A DNA stretch of 20,793 bases from CAIQPS01 sp964631965 (GTDB taxonomy: Bacteria; Actinomycetota; Thermoleophilia; RBG-16-64-13): positions 1 through 20,793 of the forward strand of contig CAZWAR010000055.1 of NCBI GenBank assembly GCA_964631965.1. Direction: 5' to 3'. Position numbers and translations under genes: made by a program. A model generated the notes under the pieces. It was given only the letters and a program-made list of their open reading frames with translations. It was not told the DNA's origin and searched no databases. Below, one piece after another: positions 1-6,284 of the stretch; position 1 is the stretch's first letter, and every line of letters begins with the position of its first letter.

Positions 1-374
1 GCGAGTTCCTCACCAAACGCGGCCGCAAGGTCACCATCGTCGACACCGAGGAAGAACTCGGCCGGATGATGTATCCGGAACGCAAGACCCGTCTCTTCTA
101 CTGGTTCGACAAGAAAGGGGTCGAGCGTCTGGCCGGAGTGAAGCTGCTCGACATCACCGATACGGGTCTGTCCTTGGAGACCAAGGAAGGCGAGAAACGC
201 TTCCTGGAAGCAGACAGTGTGGTCATCGCGTTGCCGTTCAAAGGCGACCATTCTCTGGAGGAGGCTCTGGAGGGCGGCAACATCCCCGAGGTCTATTCTA
301 TAGGTGATTGTGACGAACCCGGGCTTATCCCCGACGCCACGGCGGCCGGCTGGAAGATAGGCAACGCCATCTAG
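1..374 (+). CDS. C-terminal part of an FAD/NAD(P)-binding oxidoreductase (OYE / 2,4-dienoyl-CoA reductase-like), 5' partial
   Basis: The reading frame is open from the first base of the window (codons begin at base 3) to the TAG at 372-374, so about 123 residues of a longer protein are visible. It opens with a strand reading KVTIVD, typical of the second beta strand of a Rossmann nucleotide-binding fold. It ends with VYSIGDCDEPGLIPDATAAG, the FAD-contacting C-terminal motif (SIGD plus a helix) seen in NADH:flavin oxidoreductases of the FadH, 2-enoate reductase and BaiCD type. In that family an N-terminal TIM barrel with FMN and a 4Fe-4S cluster precedes this part, but none of it is in the window. 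Substrate cannot be inferred. It probably shares a transcript with the small gene that starts 45 nt downstream. Confidence 0.8.
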   Translation, partial: EFLTKRGRKVTIVDTEEELGRMMYPERKTRLFYWFDKKGVERLAGVKLLDITDTGLSLETKEGEKRFLEADSVVIALPFKGDHSLEEALEGGNIPEVYSIGDCDEPGLIPDATAAGWKIGNAI

Positions 375-419
375 CCGCCTGGCCCGTACACAGACCCCAA
401 ACGACCGGAGAGGAGTGTC

Positions 420-647
420 ATGGACGAACTCATTGCGCTGGTTGCCGGCAAGGTAGGCATCTCGAACGAACAGGCCGAACAGGCGGTGCATACCGTCCTC
501 GGTTTCCTCAAGGACAGGCTGCCGGCGCCGATAGCCGGCCAGCTCGACGGTCTCCTGAGCGGGAGCGCTGGAGGAGCCGGCGCGGGATCCGGCCTCGATA
601 TGGGGGCGGTTGAGGGAATGATCGGCGGGCTCTTCGACAAGAAGTAG
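420..647 (+). CDS. Small helical protein of unknown function, 75 aa
   Basis: ATG start is preceded by a strong Shine-Dalgarno (GGAGAGGAG at about 406-414). The first 45 residues look like two amphipathic helices (IALVAGKVGIS, then AVHTVLGFLKDRLPAPIAGQL). A Gly/Ser/Ala-rich linker follows, then a short C-terminal helix ending GGLFDKK. The pattern of a helical head, LPAPIAGQLDGLL and a Gly-rich tail recalls DUF2267-like small proteins, but I do not assign the family firmly. There is no signal peptide, membrane helix or metal motif. It lies between the flavoprotein and a terminator, so it is likely the last gene of that transcript. Confidence 0.7.
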   Translation: MDELIALVAGKVGISNEQAEQAVHTVLGFLKDRLPAPIAGQLDGLLSGSAGGAGAGSGLDMGAVEGMIGGLFDKK

Positions 648-707
648 CGGCTTCAGACCGGCCGTCCAGAGGAAACAAGTCTCCTGCGGCCGAAAAATGG
701 GCCATTT

Positions 708-743
708 GCCGGGCGGAATACAATTCCGCCCGGCTTCTTTCTT
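708..743 (+). terminator. Rho-independent terminator after the flavoprotein/small-protein transcript
   Basis: GCCGGGCGGAA (708-718) pairs perfectly with TTCCGCCCGGC (724-734). A further T-A pair extends the stem to 12 bp around a 3-nt loop. The T-rich tract TTCTTTCTT follows at 735-743. It sits 60 nt after the small gene. It also argues against starting the next gene at the in-frame ATG at 697, since that would place the hairpin inside the coding region. Confidence 0.9.
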
Positions 744-789
744 GCCTGGAAGGTCGCCGGAAGCAGCGGCTTACGATATCCTTGCCCGC

Positions 790-2697
790 ATGCCCGCAAG
801 AGTGAGAAAAAGCTCCCGTACGAGCAATCAGACTCGGTCCACCAAGCGCCGCCGTGGGCGCAGACGCCTGCTGATCGCAGCAGGGATCGGGGCCGTGGTC
901 TTCCTGTTCCTCCTGGCCCTGCTCATCGACTCCACCCTCTACCACGGCAAGGTCCATGCGGGAGTCACCGTCGCCGGAGTGTCGCTCGGCGGGCTTGCTC
1001 CCGACGAGGCGAAGGCCGCCCTGGACCTGCGGGTGAAAGTGGCGCAGGAGAACGACGTGACCCTGCGGAGTGGCGACCGAACCTGGACGGTATCCCCCGC
1101 CGATGTGGGCACGGCCATCGATACGGCCGCCACCGTGGGCGTGGCGATGGACGCTTCCCGGAAGAGCAACTTCCTGGTGGACCGCTTCCGTGGCTTCCTC
1201 ATGTATTTCAAGGACAAGGACATCCCGCTCCAGGGTACGGTGGATGCCACAAAGGTGTCCGAACTCACAGCAGAGATCGCCCAATCGCTCGACGTACCGC
1301 CTATCGACGCCGGGCTGTTGTTCGATGGACCCAAGATCAAGATCGTCACCGGGCAGAAGGGCCGGGTGGTCGACCAAAAAGCGCTCGCCGAGCAACTGAA
1401 GACATTGCTGCTCTCGCTCCACGAGACGGAGCTCCAGATCCCCATGGCGGTGAAGGACCCGACCGTTCTCGCCGACGACTACGACGAGGCCCTGCGCCGG
1501 GCAGCGGTCATGACCGACGCTCCGATCCGCCTGGTCAACGATGGCGACTCCTGGACTCTCGGGGAGAAGGACATCATCGCCTTCATGGACTTCCGCGCCG
1601 AGAGCAGGGACGGGCGCTCGGTGCTCGTGCCGTTCCTGTCTGAAGACAAGATGGCGCCGTTCCTCGAGGAGATGGCCGCGAAGGTCAAGACCGAGCCGGT
1701 CAGCGCTTCGTTCAGGGGGGACGGCACCAAAGCCTGGGTCATCGCCGGACAGCCGGGCAAGGTGCTCGATACGCAGAGGACCATGGAAGCCCTCAACCTC
1801 GCCGCGCTCGACAGTGAGAACCGGACCGTCGAAGTCGCCGTTGCTTTGAAGGATCCGCCGCTCACCACCAAAGAAGCCAATGCCATGGGCATCCAGGATG
1901 TACTCGGCTCGTACCAGACGAAATGGGAGGGAACGTCCGATCGGCAGACCAACGTGAGGATCACCACCCAGTATGCGAGCAACGTGATCCTGGCTCCGGG
2001 AGAGGTCTACGACTTCGACAAGCAGATCGGCCCCCGCACCGTCGAGCGAGGCTACAAGATGGCTCCGGGCATCGTGGGGCCGGGACAACTGGAGGACACC
2101 CTGGGCGGCGGTATCTGCCAGGTGGCCACCACGCTCTTCAATACCGCATTCGTGGCGGGGTTGGACATCGTCGAGCGTCGCAACCATTCCATCTACATCG
2201 AGCACTATCCCAAGGGGAGAGACGCGACGGTCAGCGCCGGCGGCCCGAACCTCCGTTTCAAGAACGACACCAAGCACTACGTCCTCGTGCGCGGAGTGTC
2301 CGACGGGATTCTCACCAAGTTCGTCATCTACGGTACGGACGACGGACGCACCGTCGACTCCGAGACCGGTGAGTTCTACGACATCGTCGAGCGGACGGTG
2401 GAGTCCACCAAGAACAAGGACCTGGGCGAAGGCACGACCAGCATCATCGAGAACGGCCAAGACGGGAGGAAGATCAAGGTCACGCGGATAGTCAAGTCGG
2501 CCGACGGCGAGGTCATCCACAAGGACGTCTTCGTGAGTTCGTGGTCGATGCTGCCTCAGAAGATCGAGGTGGGCACCGCGCCCGGCACGACGACCACGAC
2601 CGTGAAACCCACCACTACGACGGCCAAGCCCACCACCACTACGACCCATTCCACGACGACCACGACCGAGACCACCACGACTGCGGCCGACGGGTAG
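790..2697 (+). CDS. VanW-family membrane-anchored cell-wall protein (YoaR-like)
   Basis: About 635 aa. A very basic N-terminus (KRRRGRRR) is followed by one membrane helix (about residues 27-46), so the rest should be extracytoplasmic. Two repeats that resemble PG_binding_4/YoaR domains follow (about 55-200 and 215-340). A VanW domain spans about 375-505 and includes YDFDKQIGPRT, GGGICQVATTLFN and RRNHSIY. A Thr/Lys/Pro tail (about 600-636, mostly T with short KP or AK breaks) could span the wall or be glycosylated. The start at 790 is preferred over 697 because 697-789 contains the upstream terminator and 790 directly precedes the basic leader. No clear Shine-Dalgarno is visible, and a TACGAT -10-like box at 772-777 would give a nearly leaderless mRNA. 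VanW proteins occur in vancomycin-resistance loci, but most chromosomal copies have unknown wall-related roles. Confidence 0.85.
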   Translation: MPARVRKSSRTSNQTRSTKRRRGRRRLLIAAGIGAVVFLFLLALLIDSTLYHGKVHAGVTVAGVSLGGLAPDEAKAALDLRVKVAQENDVTLRSGDRTWTVSPADVGTAIDTAATVGVAMDASRKSNFLVDRFRGFLMYFKDKDIPLQGTVDATKVSELTAEIAQSLDVPPIDAGLLFDGPKIKIVTGQKGRVVDQKALAEQLKTLLLSLHETELQIPMAVKDPTVLADDYDEALRRAAVMTDAPIRLVNDGDSWTLGEKDIIAFMDFRAESRDGRSVLVPFLSEDKMAPFLEEMAAKVKTEPVSASFRGDGTKAWVIAGQPGKVLDTQRTMEALNLAALDSENRTVEVAVALKDPPLTTKEANAMGIQDVLGSYQTKWEGTSDRQTNVRITTQYASNVILAPGEVYDFDKQIGPRTVERGYKMAPGIVGPGQLEDTLGGGICQVATTLFNTAFVAGLDIVERRNHSIYIEHYPKGRDATVSAGGPNLRFKNDTKHYVLVRGVSDGILTKFVIYGTDDGRTVDSETGEFYDIVERTVESTKNKDLGEGTTSIIENGQDGRKIKVTRIVKSADGEVIHKDVFVSSWSMLPQKIEVGTAPGTTTTTVKPTTTTAKPTTTTTHSTTTTTETTTTAADG

Positions 2698-2747
2698 GAG
2701 ACGCAGCAAGTAGAAGCGGCGAAGCGGAGCGGCAGCGCCTCCCGAGC

Positions 2748-4616
2748 CTATTCCCTGACGGCCTGGGCCAGGAACTGCGTGTTGTACAACTCCGAATAGA
2801 GACCGCCGGCACCCACCAGGTCTTCGTGCCGGCCACGCTCCACGATACGGCCCTCGTCCACCACCAGTATCTGGTCGGCGTTCCTCACCGTCGACAGACG
2901 ATGGGCTATCACCAACGAGGTTCGCCCGCCCAGCGCAACATCCAGCGCCCGCTGCAACGCCCGCTCCGATTCCGAATCGAGGTGAGCTGTGGCCTCGTCC
3001 AGGATCACAACGTCGGGTGCTTTGAGCAACAGCCGGGCGATGGCCACCCTCTGCTTCTCGCCCCCCGACAGGCGGTATCCCCTGTCGCCCACGACGGTGT
3101 CCAGTCCCTGCGGCAGGGAACGGACGAAGTCCAATATCTGGGCGGCCCTCAGCGCCGTCTCCATCTCGGCCTCGGTGGCGTCGGGTTTCGCGTAGAGCAG
3201 GTTCCCCCGGATGGTGTCGTGGAACAGGTGGGCGTCCTGAGTGACAACTCCCACGGCATGGGCGATCGAGTCGAGGGTCGCGTCACGCACGTCCACGTCG
3301 CTCAGGCGTATGGCGCCTTCGCCGACGTCGTAGAGGCGGGGCACGAGGTGGCTGATGGTGGTCTTACCGGCCCCAGACGGTCCCACCAGCGCCACCAATT
3401 CTCCGGGCTCGGCTCGAAAAGATATGCCGGTGAGAACGTTCTTCCCGGCGGTCGGGGCCGCCGGACCCGTCCCGAGAGACGCCAGAGCCGCTTCCTCCCC
3501 ACTGGGATAAGCGAAGGAGACGTTTTCGAACTCGATCGATGCCGGGCCGCGGGGGATGCCTACCGCTCCCGGTTTCTCGACGACACCCGGGCGCAGGTCG
3601 AGGATCTCGAAGACCCTCTCGAAGGACACCAGCGTGGTGGCGACGTCCACGCGGATGTTCGATAGAGCGGTGAGCGGTCCGTAGAGCCGCCCCAGGTATG
3701 CCGTAAGAGCGACCAGGGTCCCAACGTCGAGAGCCGTGCGGATGGCAAGTACGCCTCCCCACCCGTAGACCAGCGCCGTCGCGAGCGAGGCAGTGAGCAT
3801 GAGCGCCACGAAGAACACCCGGGCGTACATGGCCTGACTCACACCGATGTCGCGCACGCGACCGGCCATGCCCTGGAACGCGCGGTCTTCGTCTGTGCGG
3901 CGCCCAAAGAGCTTCACCAGCATGGCACCCGACACATTGAAACGTTCCACCATGAGGCTGTTCATGTCGGCGCTGAGGTCGTACCGCTCCCGCATGATGT
4001 TCTGGAGCCGGCGGCCGAGCCAGCGTGCCGGCAGGGCGAAGGCGGGGAGCAACACCAGAGAGACGAGAGTCAGCTTCCACGACAGCACGAACATGGCGGC
4101 GAGCACCAGCACCACACCCATGAGGTTGCCCACGACGGTGGACAGGACATCGGTGAATGCCTCCTGGGCTCCGAGAACGTCGTTGTTCAGCCGGCTGACG
4201 AGAGCCCCGGTCTGGGTTCGAGTGAAGAAGGCCAGCGGCATGCGCTGGATGTGCGAGAAGATCCGGGTGCGCATCTGATAGACGAGGCCCTCGCCCACCC
4301 GAGCAGATACGGCCCTTTCGGCCATGGAGAAACCGGCCCCGACGATCGCCAGGGCGGCCACTACGACGGCCAGTGTGACCACGAGCCGCGCGTCACCGCC
4401 GATGATCCCGCGGTTGATGATCTCCCGGTAGAACAGCGGGCTGACGGCGGCGATCACAGCTTCTACGATGACGATCCCGAGGAAGAGCGCCAACAGCCAC
4501 CGGTATGTGGCCGCGAAGCGGACGATGCGCATGGTCGTGCCCCTGGCCGCCTTCTGGCCTTTGACGGTGTCGCCCCGGCGCATGGAGCGTACGACCTGAG
4601 GCCCGGCGGGCCTCAT
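2748..4616 (-). CDS. ABC transporter half-molecule (membrane + ATPase), multidrug/lipid exporter type
   Basis: 622 aa, a fused type-I exporter half-transporter that should act as a dimer. The six-helix membrane domain spans about residues 30-345. The ATPase domain carries Walker A GPSGAGKTT (about 411), the Q-loop VTQDAHLF, the signature LSGGEKQR (about 515), Walker B VVILDEA (about 535) and the H-loop IAHRLSTV. The start at 4616 is chosen because its ATG overlaps the marR stop (ATGA) and has GGAGGA 8 nt upstream. The frame stays open further upstream, but that part overlaps marR. Translational coupling to a MarR regulator suggests efflux of a toxic small molecule sensed by MarR. The substrate is not visible. 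The gene is convergent with the VanW gene, and I see no convincing terminator in the 50-nt gap. Confidence 0.92.
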   Translation of the reverse strand: MRPAGPQVVRSMRRGDTVKGQKAARGTTMRIVRFAATYRWLLALFLGIVIVEAVIAAVSPLFYREIINRGIIGGDARLVVTLAVVVAALAIVGAGFSMAERAVSARVGEGLVYQMRTRIFSHIQRMPLAFFTRTQTGALVSRLNNDVLGAQEAFTDVLSTVVGNLMGVVLVLAAMFVLSWKLTLVSLVLLPAFALPARWLGRRLQNIMRERYDLSADMNSLMVERFNVSGAMLVKLFGRRTDEDRAFQGMAGRVRDIGVSQAMYARVFFVALMLTASLATALVYGWGGVLAIRTALDVGTLVALTAYLGRLYGPLTALSNIRVDVATTLVSFERVFEILDLRPGVVEKPGAVGIPRGPASIEFENVSFAYPSGEEAALASLGTGPAAPTAGKNVLTGISFRAEPGELVALVGPSGAGKTTISHLVPRLYDVGEGAIRLSDVDVRDATLDSIAHAVGVVTQDAHLFHDTIRGNLLYAKPDATEAEMETALRAAQILDFVRSLPQGLDTVVGDRGYRLSGGEKQRVAIARLLLKAPDVVILDEATAHLDSESERALQRALDVALGGRTSLVIAHRLSTVRNADQILVVDEGRIVERGRHEDLVGAGGLYSELYNTQFLAQAVRE

Positions 4617-5062
4617 GCGATTTCCTCCGCCGTGGCATCCGCCGTGCTGCCGCGAAGCAGACGAAGAAGCTCTCGTGCCTCTTCTCCCGAAAGCCCTTCG
4701 AACAGCTGCTCGGCGCTCGTTCGTTGCGCCCGCGAGAGTCGGGTGAGGAGTGCGCGGCCGTCTTCGCTGCACCCCACGATAACGGACCGGCGGTCGGACG
4801 GGTCGGGGCGGCGGGTCACGAACCCGGCTTCCTCGAGCCCGTCGACCATGGTGGTCGCCGAGCGGGGGACGATCTCGAGTTCGGCAGCCAGTTCCCCTAT
4901 GCGCAGCCCGCCGTCGCGCGAAGCGACGATCCGCAGAGCCCGGGCCTGCCCGAACGTGAGACCGAACGGAGCCAATTCTTTCCGCTCGCTACGCCGAAGG
5001 CGCCGGAAAGCGCGCATGAGCTCGTTCGAGAGCTCGTCGATGAGGTCGGGAGGATGATCCAA
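4613..5062 (-). CDS. MarR-family transcriptional regulator
   Basis: 149 aa. The winged-helix DNA-binding core runs from about residue 35 to 105, with LRIGELAAELEIVPRSATTMVDGLEEAGFVTRRPDPSDRR split between the recognition helix and the wing; DPSDRR is the typical wing motif. Helices at both ends form the dimer interface. The proposed start is a TTG at 5062, about 10 nt downstream of GAGGTGG; an internal ATG near residue 16 would cut into the dimerisation helix. The TGA overlaps the ATG of the ABC exporter by 4 nt. A palindrome over the promoter's -10 box suggests autorepression relieved by a ligand, probably something the exporter removes. Confidence 0.9.
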   Translation of the reverse strand: MDHPPDLIDELSNELMRAFRRLRRSERKELAPFGLTFGQARALRIVASRDGGLRIGELAAELEIVPRSATTMVDGLEEAGFVTRRPDPSDRRSVIVGCSEDGRALLTRLSRAQRTSAEQLFEGLSGEEARELLRLLRGSTADATAEEIA

Positions 5063-5132
5063 CTATCTTCACCACCTCGGCGCCCCGCCGCCTAAGCCGG
5101 ACGGGCGCACGGCGCCCGGATAATTACAGAGA

Positions 5133-5150
5133 TTAGCTCATTATAGCTAA
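5133..5150 (-). promoter_or_regulatory. marR-ABC promoter -10 box within a palindromic (putative MarR) operator
   Basis: TTAGCT (5133-5138) and AGCTAA (5145-5150) form a perfect 6-bp inverted repeat with a 6-nt spacer. On the minus strand a consensus TATAAT lies at 5145-5140, inside the palindrome. The -35 is weak (TCGGCG at about 5168-5163). Transcription would start about 70 nt upstream of the marR TTG. A 7-bp GC-rich hairpin (5102-5118) lies in the predicted leader. A MarR dimer bound here would block RNA polymerase directly. This reading is inferred from the geometry. Confidence 0.55.
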
Positions 5151-5396
5151 ATACCAATAAATCGCCGATTGCGGAGGGTCGATCGTTCGCTCTCATATGC
5201 TCGCCCTTGGCGTCTTCCGACGCCGCTCCGCCCAAGAGAGGAGGAAACCTCCATCTCCGGCGCAACCCTCGAAGAGGCTCAACACGCTATTCGCCCGCCC
5301 CGTCGGGAATAGCCGGAGCCAGCAGAGTCGCAGGACCCTTTCCGCGATCGCACCACGCTGCCACGAGCTGCTTGGCCGCGAGGATGCTTCCCGTTC
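5151..5396. other. Non-coding stretch between the marR promoter and the transhydroxylase terminator
   Basis: I see no supported gene here. Short open frames on the plus strand (5197-5445 and 5207-5458) run into the terminator hairpin and have Arg/Pro/Ser-rich composition, as expected from chance frames in GC-rich DNA. Small hairpins are present: GGCGTC-TTCC-GACGCC at 5209-5224, and a GGAGG/CCTCC repeat around 5240. Neither has a T-tract. Confidence 0.5.
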
Positions 5397-5435
5397 AAGA
5401 GAAGGGGCCGCGCGTCCTACCGGACGCGCGGCCCC
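5397..5435 (-). terminator. Intrinsic terminator downstream of the transhydroxylase operon
   Basis: GGGGCCGCGCGTCC (5404-5417) pairs over 14 bp with GGACGCGCGGCCCC (5422-5435), with a TACC loop. Read on the minus strand the hairpin is followed by TTCTCTT, a short U-rich run. It lies 29 nt after the small-subunit stop codon, as expected for the end of that operon. The U-tract is interrupted by C, so strength is moderate. Confidence 0.75.
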
Positions 5436-5464
5436 ATACTCGTAGCTTCCTTCTGTGATTCCTG

Positions 5465-6283
5465 CTAGAGGACGATGTCCCCTAGGTTGACCGACTTGTA
5501 GGTCTTGACGTCCATGGACCGCGGCTCGTATCCACCGGCCACGATCCGCACCGTGTAGTCGCGGCCGGCCTCCAGCCCTTCGAACTCGAAGTCGCCGAAG
5601 GCGTCTGTCTTGGTATCCGCCACGGTCTTTCCGTCGAACTCCAGGATCACGTCCACGCCTTTCGCGCACTCGTCCTTGTCGCCGAAGACCACGGCGCCGG
5701 CGATGAACTCCTCGGGCAGGCCGATGTAGCAGACCTTCTCGCCCAGCTTGAAGTCATCGAGCGCCTCGCAGTTCGCCGACCTGACCAACTCGGAGATCTC
5801 GCTCCCGGGATCGTCAAGGTCGCCGAACACGAGGGCGCCGGTGGGGCAGGCCTCGACGCAACGAGGCTCCTTCCAGCCGGCGTCCAGCAGATGGGCGCAC
5901 ATGCTGCACTTCTGTGCGACCTGCTTCTCCTCGTTCCACGTGATCACCCGATACGGGCAGCGGTTGACCAGGTCTTTGTCGCCGGCCTTCCTGGGGTCGA
6001 TCATTATGATGCCGTCTTCGCGCTTGTACACAGCGTTCGGATGGGCGGTACCACACGGCATACTCTCGCACTGCTGGCACATGTAGACGATGTAGTCCAC
6101 CTTGACCTTGGGATACTGACCGCGCTCCTTCTCCACGACGGTGAGAAGGCTCTGCCCCGTCATGGGCAGAGCGGCCGAGTAGCCCTTGTGCTCGGTCCCG
6201 CAGTACTCGTCCTTGCAGGCGATGAAGCAGTTGTAGCAGCCGTTGCATTTGGTGACGTCCATCACCATCCCGAATCTGGTCAC
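5465..6283 (-). CDS. bthL: Pyrogallol hydroxytransferase-like small subunit (three [4Fe-4S] clusters, transthyretin-like C-terminal domain)
   Basis: 272 aa. The GTG start at 6283 lies 1 nt after the large-subunit TGA and 6 nt after GGGAGG. The ferredoxin part has C13-C16-C19-C23, C69-C72-C77, C109, C126-C129 and C142-C146. In the DmsB/NrfC fold these give three clusters: 13/16/19/146, 23/126/129/142 and 69/72/77/109. The fourth cluster is lost consistently, since motif III has only its last Cys and the fourth Cys of motif II is His81. Residues 195-272 form a CnaB/transthyretin-like beta domain (TDAFGDFEFEGLEAGRDYTV). Three clusters plus such a domain are the known architecture of BthL of Pelobacter acidigallici transhydroxylase. 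There is no twin-arginine signal, so it is cytoplasmic. The exact polyphenol substrate is unproven. The symbol follows the family. Confidence 0.85.
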   Translation of the reverse strand: MTRFGMVMDVTKCNGCYNCFIACKDEYCGTEHKGYSAALPMTGQSLLTVVEKERGQYPKVKVDYIVYMCQQCESMPCGTAHPNAVYKREDGIIMIDPRKAGDKDLVNRCPYRVITWNEEKQVAQKCSMCAHLLDAGWKEPRCVEACPTGALVFGDLDDPGSEISELVRSANCEALDDFKLGEKVCYIGLPEEFIAGAVVFGDKDECAKGVDVILEFDGKTVADTKTDAFGDFEFEGLEAGRDYTVRIVAGGYEPRSMDVKTYKSVNLGDIVL

Positions 6284-6284
6284 C

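Noticed and set aside
697..789. Upstream in-frame extension of the VanW gene
   Set aside because: The extension contains a perfect intrinsic terminator hairpin and lacks a ribosome site; the basic leader and membrane helix start naturally at 790.
508..2709. 733-codon open frame antisense to the VanW gene
   Set aside because: It lies opposite a clear domain-bearing gene. Its composition is Arg/Gly/His/Asp-rich and repetitive, as expected from the complement of high-GC coding DNA, and no family is recognisable.
4617..4772. Upstream in-frame extension of the ABC exporter
   Set aside because: It overlaps marR by about 160 nt. The ATG at 4616 has a good ribosome site and the classic ATGA overlap.
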